8,038 nt of DNA, taken from Acetobacteraceae bacterium (lineage in GTDB: Bacteria > Pseudomonadota > Alphaproteobacteria > Acetobacterales > Acetobacteraceae). Below, piece after piece: positions 1-5,959 of the stretch; the first letter of the stretch is position 1; every line of letters begins with the position of its first letter. Both the position numbers and the translations under genes were made by a program. Below the pieces are notes generated by a model that did not search any database, had not been told where the DNA came from, and worked only from the letters and a program-made list of their open reading frames with translations. The DNA lies in contig JAFAHH010000875.1 of assembly GCA_019237355.1 (NCBI GenBank), positions 1-8,038 of the forward strand, in the 5' to 3' direction.

Positions 1-2269
1 CACGGGCGTCAGCAGCCGCATAGCTGAGATGTAGCTTCGGCACGCCGAAATTGTCGATGCCGATCGCTAGCACAAAAAGCCGCCCGGGCCTGGTTACATC
101 TGGGTTGCTCCCGTTCTCAAGGGTGATGGGCGGAGTTTCAGAAGAAATCTCGTTGGCTTCATCGTAGACGCGAAGCTCGATCGTATTCTCGCCGGGATCG
201 AGGGGCGCTTCTAGCGTTGCCGCTCCGCTACCGTCTTGCAGGGCGGGAGGGGGCGAGCGCTTGGCGTTCCGCTCATTAACGAACACGTCGATGAACCCCA
301 CTCCGAGCCCATGATTTTCGACAGTTACGTTGAGGCGCAGCCGGTCGGTGTCGCTGGGAAGTGGCACGCCTGTTTGCAGGTCGATTTCGGGGCACGTGCC
401 GTCAGCCCGAAGCGCACAGGCGCTAATCTTCTTGATCCGGGGTTGCCGGTCCACCTGAGTGCGAATGTCACCCAGCCTGGAATAGAGCTTGCGGGCTGGA
501 GCGTCGTCGCCCGCCAAGCGCGCTTGAACCACCGCCGGGGCGTGGAGGATCCGGTACGCCTGCGAGAGATTGAGCCATTCCGGCTGCTGGTTAGCACCGC
601 GATTGAGATGAACGCCGACCAGATTCTTTCCGCCCAGGGACGCATGGTCAAAAAACCCTTCGGGCGTGAATAAGACCCAGGCGTTCCCGTCAGCATGCGC
701 GAAAAGCGCCCCGCGCTCCTCGAGATGGCCGTCCTGGCTCATGCCGTACCAGCGAATGGTGCCATCGAGGAGCGCCGCGACAGCGACGTGCTGGTCCGCA
801 CTGATGGCGACCGCCCAAATCGCTGCGGGGGCCGGGAGCGCATCCAATTCACGGCCATCCCGCGCGAAGAGCCTAAGGTGGGTGTCGGTCCCGAGCAGGA
901 CGGCCCGCCCGTCCGGGGTTAAGGCTACGCTGCGGCTGTACTCAGACCGGCCCAGCCGGAGAGGCACGTTGTTAAGCATCGGGGCGTTCGTGTCTTTCCA
1001 GTTCGTCACCGCGACTCCCGGCATGGCGGTAACGGCGCGCTGCAGCTCCGGGTCGGCAGCTTCGGCAGGCTTGAGCTGCCGTGATGCGACGTCGAACCGC
1101 AACAGGCCCGAACCGGTAGCGAACTCGACGATCTGGCCATCGGCCGAGACGCCAAGGCCCGGTCCACGCGCGCGCCGGAGATCAGCCATTGGGGGCTTGG
1201 GGCGGGTGACCTTCCCATCTGGCGCCAACCGCCCCCAGCCGGGGTCCTCGGCCGAATAAACCGCGCCGCCGCCGGGCAGCGGTTTTAGATCGAGAATACT
1301 GTCGGTAGCGGCCACCAAATCGGCGGGCCTGCCGAGGCCGAAATCCGCCCAGCGGCGGATCAGGTAGCCGGCCGGGCCATGCGCATATCCCGCGGCGAGA
1401 AGTTGCACGCCTCGCCGGGCGTCGCTCGCCCAGGCAATCGCGAGCAAGCCCTCTCCTTTTAGGCCATCGGTGCTTGGCCTGAAAATCAGGCCCAGCGTCG
1501 CGGCGCTGAGAACGTCCACCCGTAAGCGCCCGCCAGGCTCGGTGTTTTCGTACGTTACTGCGAGCAGCCCTTGATCGGGCGAAAGTGCGACACCCCACGG
1601 GCGCAATCCACCCGGCGACAGCACTTCGGCGAATTTGCGGCCATCGGGTCCATAGGCGCGAAGCTTTCCATCCCCGGCTGCGACATACAAACGGTTCTGG
1701 CGGTCGAAGACGAGGGAGCGCACCGGCCCGGCGTAAACGCCGTCCTCAAAGAGGCGCATACCGGTCGCGGCATTCCAAACCCGCACTCCTCCCAGAGCAA
1801 GCCCGGCCGCGAAGAGGCTTCCGTCGGGCGAGACCGCGAGATCATTGACGGGGGACGGCAGCCCCGGGAGCAAGCCGATGAGCGAGCCTCTTTCGGCGTC
1901 GAAAACGTAAATGCAAAACGTGCCGGACCACTGGCCGCCCGTGGCGCCGGCAGCGAACAGGCGGCGCCCATCCGGACTGAGCGCGACGGCATAGAGTTCC
2001 CCTTCCTGCTGCTGCCCGATCGGAACGTGGAGCACTTTCTGCTCCCTGCCATCCGGAAGCGACCAGATGCGGACGGTTTTATCGTATCCGGCGGTCGCCA
2101 GCTTTCGGCCGGTTGGATCCACACTAAGATGTGGGACGGCGCCGGTGTGGCCGCCCGCCTCGATGCGAAGGAAAGGTTCTTGGGGAGGCTTCTGGGCGGC
2201 GGCAGGCCATGCGAGAGCCAGCCAGCTCAGCAGAGCCGCCAGCAGCGCCCCTGGAAAGTTTCGCATCAT
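1..2269 (-). CDS. Exported WD40-repeat caspase-family protein, C-terminus cut off by the window edge
   Basis: The frame is open from ATG at 2269 to the window edge (756 codons), with no stop. Residues 1-25 form a Sec-type signal peptide (hydrophobic ALLAALLSWLALAW, then an AAA-Q cleavage site), so export to the periplasm is predicted. WD40-like blades follow from about residue 39 (GHTGAV...YDKTVRIW; ALSPDGRRLFAAG; AVSPDGSLFAAG...VRVW; ALTPDGRAVLLG) to about residue 520. Residues about 530-590 carry the NAWVLFTPEGFFD...GVHLNRG segment typical of bacterial WD40-caspase proteins, and about 625-725 look Ig/CARDB-like. Residues 729-756 (RLFVLAIGIDNFG...LSYAAADAR) match the first strand and helix of peptidase C14 caspase-like domains. 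The catalytic His and Cys would lie outside the window, so activity cannot be judged. The start overlaps the upstream lipoprotein stop (ATGA), implying translational coupling; an in-frame ATG at 2266 is an alternative. Family assignment is firm; substrate and role are unknown. Confidence 0.88.
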   Translation of the reverse strand, partial: MMRNFPGALLAALLSWLALAWPAAAQKPPQEPFLRIEAGGHTGAVPHLSVDPTGRKLATAGYDKTVRIWSLPDGREQKVLHVPIGQQQEGELYAVALSPDGRRLFAAGATGGQWSGTFCIYVFDAERGSLIGLLPGLPSPVNDLAVSPDGSLFAAGLALGGVRVWNAATGMRLFEDGVYAGPVRSLVFDRQNRLYVAAGDGKLRAYGPDGRKFAEVLSPGGLRPWGVALSPDQGLLAVTYENTEPGGRLRVDVLSAATLGLIFRPSTDGLKGEGLLAIAWASDARRGVQLLAAGYAHGPAGYLIRRWADFGLGRPADLVAATDSILDLKPLPGGGAVYSAEDPGWGRLAPDGKVTRPKPPMADLRRARGPGLGVSADGQIVEFATGSGLLRFDVASRQLKPAEAADPELQRAVTAMPGVAVTNWKDTNAPMLNNVPLRLGRSEYSRSVALTPDGRAVLLGTDTHLRLFARDGRELDALPAPAAIWAVAISADQHVAVAALLDGTIRWYGMSQDGHLEERGALFAHADGNAWVLFTPEGFFDHASLGGKNLVGVHLNRGANQQPEWLNLSQAYRILHAPAVVQARLAGDDAPARKLYSRLGDIRTQVDRQPRIKKISACALRADGTCPEIDLQTGVPLPSDTDRLRLNVTVENHGLGVGFIDVFVNERNAKRSPPPALQDGSGAATLEAPLDPGENTIELRVYDEANEISSETPPITLENGSNPDVTRPGRLFVLAIGIDNFGVPKLHLSYAAADAR

Positions 2270-3315
2270 CCGGCGAGCTGGAACCCGGATCCGGAGGCGA
2301 CTGCCTGCTCGGCAACCGAGACACTTTGCGCGAAATCATCGCGGCGGGCGGCGTTGCTCCCGGCTAGGGTCTGCACCGGGCTCCTACTAGCGGCGGAGGG
2401 CGCCGATTGTAGATCCTCGAGCGGAATGTAGCCTTTCTGTCCGCTATCGGTTTCGGCCACGGCATAACCGCCGCGGGTGCCGCTGATCGTCACCCGCTGC
2501 TGGCCGCTTATCTGAGTCACAGCGGGAGCGGCGGAACTGGGTTGTAGGCGTAAAGCGGTCGCCTGACGCACGATTGTGCTTTGGGTCTGAGGCGCTTGAA
2601 GCTTGGCGATCTCGACCCGGGACTCAGGGGTGAGATTTTCCGCCGCGACCTCGAATTGCTGCCCGCGTTGCTGGATCTTGGCATTGATCTGCTTGGCGAG
2701 CGCGACATCATGCTGCGCGAGCTGACGAACCGCGGCCATGTGCGCCTCCGCTTGGTTCCGGTCGATGGCGTGATTGCGGTAATCGGCGTTGATAGCTTGC
2801 GCTTGGTGGAACCGGCAATCCATGAGCTGATCGAAAGCAATTTGCGTCCGATCGATCTGGACATTCTCGCGCGACAGATCTGACTGTACTTGAGCCAGCA
2901 TGCCCGCTTGATCCCGCCGCTGCTGCTGCAGCGCCTGCCAATATCCCACGGCAGCCCCGGTGGCCAAGCCAGCCCCCGCCCCGATCAGCGCACCGCGCCA
3001 GTCAGCGCCGGCGAGACCGCCGATAAGCGCGCCTGCGAGAGCCCCGGTTGCCGCGCCCTTGATGATACTCTCTCCGAAAAAGTTGCCGGTGGAATCGAGG
3101 GCGACAAGCTGAGGCCGGCAGGAATCCGTTCCCGTGTCGAAGCCGATGCGCTGCTCCCGAGTACTGAGCGCGCCGCCCGGCGCACAGCTTGTCGTAAGCA
3201 AGCTTACACAGGCGATGCTGGAAACCAGAAGGCGCGTCTTCTTGAGGAGCGGCCTGGTTGCGACCGGCGGGCTGCCAGGCGGACGCCAGCCGGCAGAGAG
3301 TTGCTGGTTTGCCAT
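2266..3315 (-). CDS. Probable envelope lipoprotein with glycine zipper, helical region and SH3-like domain
   Basis: A 349-residue protein starting at ATG 3315, which has GGAG five bases upstream. An in-frame GTG at 3339 lacks a good ribosome site and is less likely. Residues about 28-43 are hydrophobic and end at TTSC (Cys44), an imperfect lipobox, because the -3 residue is Thr rather than Leu; lipidation is therefore probable but not certain. Residues about 87-125 are a glycine zipper (GALAGALIGGLAG, then GALIGAGAGLATGAA), as in outer-membrane-associated lipoproteins. Residues about 127-235 are Gln/Ala-rich and probably helical or coiled coil. Residues about 255-303 (TALRLQPSSAAP...RVTISGTRGGYAVAE...GYIPLEDL) resemble a bacterial SH3-like domain, which often binds peptidoglycan or peptides. 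It is first in a unit with the WD40-caspase gene, with a 4-bp overlap. A structural or adaptor role at the envelope is inferred; no enzyme motif is seen. Confidence 0.82.
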   Translation of the reverse strand: MANQQLSAGWRPPGSPPVATRPLLKKTRLLVSSIACVSLLTTSCAPGGALSTREQRIGFDTGTDSCRPQLVALDSTGNFFGESIIKGAATGALAGALIGGLAGADWRGALIGAGAGLATGAAVGYWQALQQQRRDQAGMLAQVQSDLSRENVQIDRTQIAFDQLMDCRFHQAQAINADYRNHAIDRNQAEAHMAAVRQLAQHDVALAKQINAKIQQRGQQFEVAAENLTPESRVEIAKLQAPQTQSTIVRQATALRLQPSSAAPAVTQISGQQRVTISGTRGGYAVAETDSGQKGYIPLEDLQSAPSAASRSPVQTLAGSNAARRDDFAQSVSVAEQAVASGSGFQLAG

Positions 3316-3320
3316 AATTT

Positions 3321-3324
3321 CTCC
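3321..3324 (-). promoter_or_regulatory. Ribosome binding site deciding the lipoprotein start
   Basis: On the minus strand GGAG lies five bases before ATG at 3315. It lies inside the longer frame that begins with GTG at 3339, which argues for the downstream ATG as the true start. Confidence 0.6.
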
Positions 3325-3426
3325 ACAGTCCAGAAACACGTGGCCTTCGCTTCACCGAATTCGGGGAGAAGGTCGGGTCCGAATTTGATCTTCCGTGCTA
3401 ATCTAGCGGCATCTTCAGCCTGCAAC

Positions 3427-3440
3427 GTGACTTCAGTCAC
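3427..3440. repeat. Short inverted repeat GTGACT-TC-AGTCAC, possible operator
   Basis: Perfect 6-bp arms are separated by 2 bases, giving the dyad expected of a dimeric regulator half-site pair. It sits 111 bp upstream of the lipoprotein start and 170 bp upstream of the kinase start. Binding function is inferred from symmetry and position only; chance occurrence is possible. Confidence 0.35.
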
Positions 3441-3517
3441 ATTTCGGTAAGAAACAATGGGCTAATCGCTGCATGCCCCTGCCCGCGGCAAAGGGCCAAG
3501 TTGCGGCTGGTCAGCGC

Positions 3518-3545
3518 GCGTGGATGACCTACTCAACATCCACGC
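3518..3545. repeat. Inverted repeat with 9-bp arms upstream of the kinase gene
   Basis: GCGTGGATG (3518-3526) and CATCCACGC (3537-3545) are exact reverse complements around a 10-base spacer. The repeat ends 64 bp before the kinase start codon. It could be an operator or a leader-RNA stem. There is no T-run after it, so a simple intrinsic terminator is unlikely. Confidence 0.5.
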
Positions 3546-3609
3546 AGGCCTGGGATAGTTTCGCGCCTTTGACAATGATTGCTAAGCTCTCTTTTGGAGC
3601 GCACCGGCT

Positions 3610-5847
3610 ATGGACGATCTCGTACTGACCCGGCTGGGCAAATACGAAATCCGCACTGAGGTTGGCGGCGGTGGTGAGGCCCGCGTTTATGAGGGTTGGG
3701 ACCCAGCAATCGCCCGCCGGGTTGCTATCAAAACAGTTCGCATCCCGTATGGTGATGACCCTGAATTGCGGGACGCCCTAGCCCGCTTTCGCCAGAGTGC
3801 GATGGCCGCGGGCCGCCTCAATCACCCCAATATTGTTTGCGTGTTCGATTACGGCGAGGTGGACGGGTTCGCCTATATCGTCATGGAATTCGTGGAGGGC
3901 CGCAGCCTCGAACAACGGCTGAAGGAGGGTGCCAGGCTCTCGCTCAACGAAACTACCAGCCTTATGCAAGAGGTGCTTGCAGCGCTCGCCTATAGCCACC
4001 AGCAAGGCGTTGTCCATCGCGACGTAAAGCCGGGCAATATGATGCTTAGTAACGATGGGCACCTCAAGCTCACCGATTTCGGTATCGCCCGGATCGACAG
4101 CAGCAGGCTGACCCAGGCCGGAACCATCATGGGTACGCCGGCCTACATGTCGCCCGAGCAGTTCATAGGCCAGCCGGCGGATGCCCGAAGTGATATCTAT
4201 TCGGCCGGGGTGGTGCTGTATCAGCTTTTGACGGGTGAGCGCCCGTTCGAGGGAAGCTTCACCACGATCATGCATAAAGTCTTGCATACACGGCCGCTGA
4301 AACCATCCGAACTGTCGGTGACCGTGCCTTCGCCGTTCGATGCCGTCGTGGAAAGGGCGATGGCGCTTCGGCCCGCAGATCGCTTTCAGAGTGCGCGGGA
4401 GTTTGCGGAAGGCTTGCGCGGAGCCGAAACCCAGTCACTAGAGCCGAAACACAAAGAGGCATTGCCGAGCGCGCCAGCAGACGCAACGGTCATCGCCCCA
4501 AGTAAGGCGGCGACGCCGTCCGGGTCAGCGCCATCTCGCGACCGGAGCCGCTTGCGGGCCGGGGGGATCGCGGCGGCTCTCCTCATCATTATCGTGCTTG
4601 CCGGTATTGGTGTCTGGTGGGCTTTGCCGGGCAGCAATAACCCACGCATCACGTCGACGGGGAACCGGGAGGCTGGATCCGCACAACGGGTGGCGGCCAC
4701 CATTGGGCGGCCAAGCACGGGAACGGGCGCGGTCTCGGAGGCGAAACGAGCCGAAATCGCCTCCGAGGCAAACACATCGAGCTCCGGCATTAGCCCGCCT
4801 AATACACCCAGCCCCGACAGCGAGCCGTCCAGATCCGAATCGGTTAGGGCGACGGAGCCTGCAGCGAAAACCGCCGCCCGACCCTCGCTCCCGCCGGCAG
4901 AGCCTGAGCGCCTTGCGCTGACACCGAAGCCGCCCCGCCCCGAACCGATCAAGGGGACCGCGCCTCCGTTAAAAAGCGACGCCCAACCACGGCTCGCGGC
5001 GGCGAAGCCTGAGCGCCTTGTCTTGACGCCGAAGCCGCCCAGCTCCGAACCAGTCAAGGCGATGGAGCCTTCGGCGCAACCCGATGCCCCAGCTCCAACC
5101 CCGCGGGTCAAGACGGAGCACCTTGCCTTGGCGTCGCCGAAAATACCCAACCCGGCCGAGCTACGCCGCCAACTTGCGTCGGCGGTGGCCGCGATCCCTT
5201 GCACCCTGGCATCGGCGGATGTCTCAGAACCGAGCGGTATTGTGATTGTGCGCGGCCTAGCGGGTGTGGGCGATGCGGAGTCGAGCCTGAAGGAAGCAGT
5301 AAAAAAGGCGGCCCCTGATCAAGAAACAGACTGGAAGGTCAGGTCCTTCAACAAGCCCCTATTTTGTAGGGTGCTTGATGAGATTCATCCCATTACGGCC
5401 CGCTGGCCGGGCGACCCTGGATCAGATTTTTCCATCGGTCTCGCCGGGCAGCGCGCGCATTTGCAAACCAACGATGTAATCGAACTGCGAATTCACACGC
5501 CGCCGGAGCCGAGCTGGCTGCAAATTTTCTATCTGCAAAGCAACGGCAAAGTTACGGAGATTTTCCCGGCCCCGGGCGAACCCGGCCGTCTGTTTCCAGC
5601 CAATTCAGACGTGGCAATTGGCCGGTCGCATGACGCCTTTCCAGGGTGGTATGTGGACAAGCCATACGGGACCGAAATGATGATCGCGATTGCGTCCCAG
5701 AGCCCGCTTTTCGCCGGCGGGGCTCCAAACGATGAGGAAGCAGCAACTTACCTCGATCGCCTCAGCTCAGCGATTGCTCAGGCGCGAACCCACGGCGAGC
5801 ATCTATATGGGGACGCCCTTGTCCTCGAGACGAGTGCACGGCGATAG
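3610..5847 (+). CDS. Transmembrane Ser/Thr protein kinase (Hanks type) with C-terminal DUF4384-like domain
   Basis: A 745-residue protein. The kinase domain spans about residues 12-270: Gly-rich loop at 19-26, VAIK lysine K41, HRDVKPGN with catalytic D138 and N143, DFG D156, activation segment ending GTPAYMSPE (176-183), and DIYSAGVVLYQLLTGERPF. It should transfer phosphate from ATP to Ser/Thr of unknown targets, probably including its own T168, T172 or T176. The usual alpha-C glutamate is Ser63, an odd replacement. One transmembrane helix lies at about 318-339, so the kinase is cytoplasmic and the rest is predicted periplasmic. The linker (about 340-515) is Pro/Ala-rich with 35-residue repeats. 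Residues about 515-595 form an unassigned domain, and about 607-702 match DUF4384 (NDVIELRIHT, LQIFYLQSNGKVTEIFP, PYGTEMMIAIAS), a frequent tail on bacterial kinases. It is divergent from the lipoprotein/WD40-caspase unit, which may be its partner (inference). Confidence 0.93.
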   Translation: MDDLVLTRLGKYEIRTEVGGGGEARVYEGWDPAIARRVAIKTVRIPYGDDPELRDALARFRQSAMAAGRLNHPNIVCVFDYGEVDGFAYIVMEFVEGRSLEQRLKEGARLSLNETTSLMQEVLAALAYSHQQGVVHRDVKPGNMMLSNDGHLKLTDFGIARIDSSRLTQAGTIMGTPAYMSPEQFIGQPADARSDIYSAGVVLYQLLTGERPFEGSFTTIMHKVLHTRPLKPSELSVTVPSPFDAVVERAMALRPADRFQSAREFAEGLRGAETQSLEPKHKEALPSAPADATVIAPSKAATPSGSAPSRDRSRLRAGGIAAALLIIIVLAGIGVWWALPGSNNPRITSTGNREAGSAQRVAATIGRPSTGTGAVSEAKRAEIASEANTSSSGISPPNTPSPDSEPSRSESVRATEPAAKTAARPSLPPAEPERLALTPKPPRPEPIKGTAPPLKSDAQPRLAAAKPERLVLTPKPPSSEPVKAMEPSAQPDAPAPTPRVKTEHLALASPKIPNPAELRRQLASAVAAIPCTLASADVSEPSGIVIVRGLAGVGDAESSLKEAVKKAAPDQETDWKVRSFNKPLFCRVLDEIHPITARWPGDPGSDFSIGLAGQRAHLQTNDVIELRIHTPPEPSWLQIFYLQSNGKVTEIFPAPGEPGRLFPANSDVAIGRSHDAFPGWYVDKPYGTEMMIAIASQSPLFAGGAPNDEEAATYLDRLSSAIAQARTHGEHLYGDALVLETSARR
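4900..5154 (+). repeat. 35-residue (105-bp) tandem repeat inside the kinase gene
   Basis: Protein copies start at residues 431 (EPERLALTPKPPRPEPIKG), 466 (KPERLVLTPKPPSSEPVKA) and 501 (KTEHLALASPKIPNP, partial), exactly 35 residues apart. A degenerate earlier copy may precede residue 431. The DNA copies have diverged, so this is an old duplication. It lies in the predicted periplasmic, Pro-rich, probably extended linker between the membrane helix and the C-terminal domains. Confidence 0.7.
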
Positions 5848-5884
5848 AGTATGATGCCTGCAGGCCGAAGGCCTCACACTCTAT
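5844..5884. terminator. Nested stem-loop overlapping the kinase stop codon
   Basis: ATAGAGT (5844-5850) pairs with ACTCTAT (5878-5884), enclosing an inner hairpin AGGCC-GAA-GGCCT (5862-5874). The outer arm covers the kinase TAG (5845-5847). The structure lies in the convergent gap before the phosphoesterase stop, so it may terminate transcription. There is no T-run on either side, so a classical intrinsic terminator is not proven. Confidence 0.4.
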
Positions 5885-5897
5885 GGTATTAAGTTTG

Positions 5898-5948
5898 AGA
5901 GCGCGATCCGGGCTTTCGGACGATTCCGCCTTCGAGCCATCGCGCTCT
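5898..5948. terminator. Second inverted repeat in the convergent gap, possible bidirectional terminator
   Basis: AGAGCGCGAT (5898-5907) is the exact reverse complement of ATCGCGCTCT (5939-5948), with a 31-base loop that can fold further (TCCG/CGGA). It ends 11 bp before the stop codon of the minus-strand phosphoesterase. Position between converging genes suggests termination; no T-run is seen. Confidence 0.4.
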
Positions 5949-5959
5949 AGCGACATGTC

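Larger units (their letters stand above)
3316..3609. other. Divergent intergenic control region
   Basis: These 294 bp separate two start codons pointing away from each other (lipoprotein at 3315 on minus, kinase at 3610 on plus), so promoters for both units should lie here. Two inverted repeats are visible (3427-3440 and 3518-3545). No convincing sigma-70 pair could be placed for either direction. The kinase ribosome site is GGAG at 3596-3599, ten bases before ATG, which is a rather long spacing. No small gene was found. Confidence 0.6.

Noticed and set aside
1571..2431. A 286-codon open frame on the plus strand.
   Set aside because: It runs antisense to the WD40-caspase gene and across its junction with the lipoprotein gene. 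Its composition is Arg/Ala/Gly-rich as expected of a shadow frame in GC-rich DNA, and it has no recognisable domain.
3194..3207. Palindrome GTAAGC-AA-GCTTAC.
   Set aside because: It lies inside the lipoprotein signal-peptide coding region, far from either promoter, and a 6-bp dyad can occur by chance.
3315..3339. An eight-residue longer start (GTG at 3339) for the lipoprotein.
   Set aside because: No ribosome site precedes it, while GGAG is correctly placed before ATG at 3315.
3569..3574. TTGACA, a perfect -35 box upstream of the kinase.
   Set aside because: At 16-18 bp downstream there is no -10 box, and such a promoter would start transcription within a few bases of the kinase ATG, past its ribosome site.
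4386..5204. A 272-codon open frame on the minus strand.
   Set aside because: It lies antisense to the Pro/Ala-rich linker of the kinase, where codon bias leaves the opposite strand open; it has no family features.
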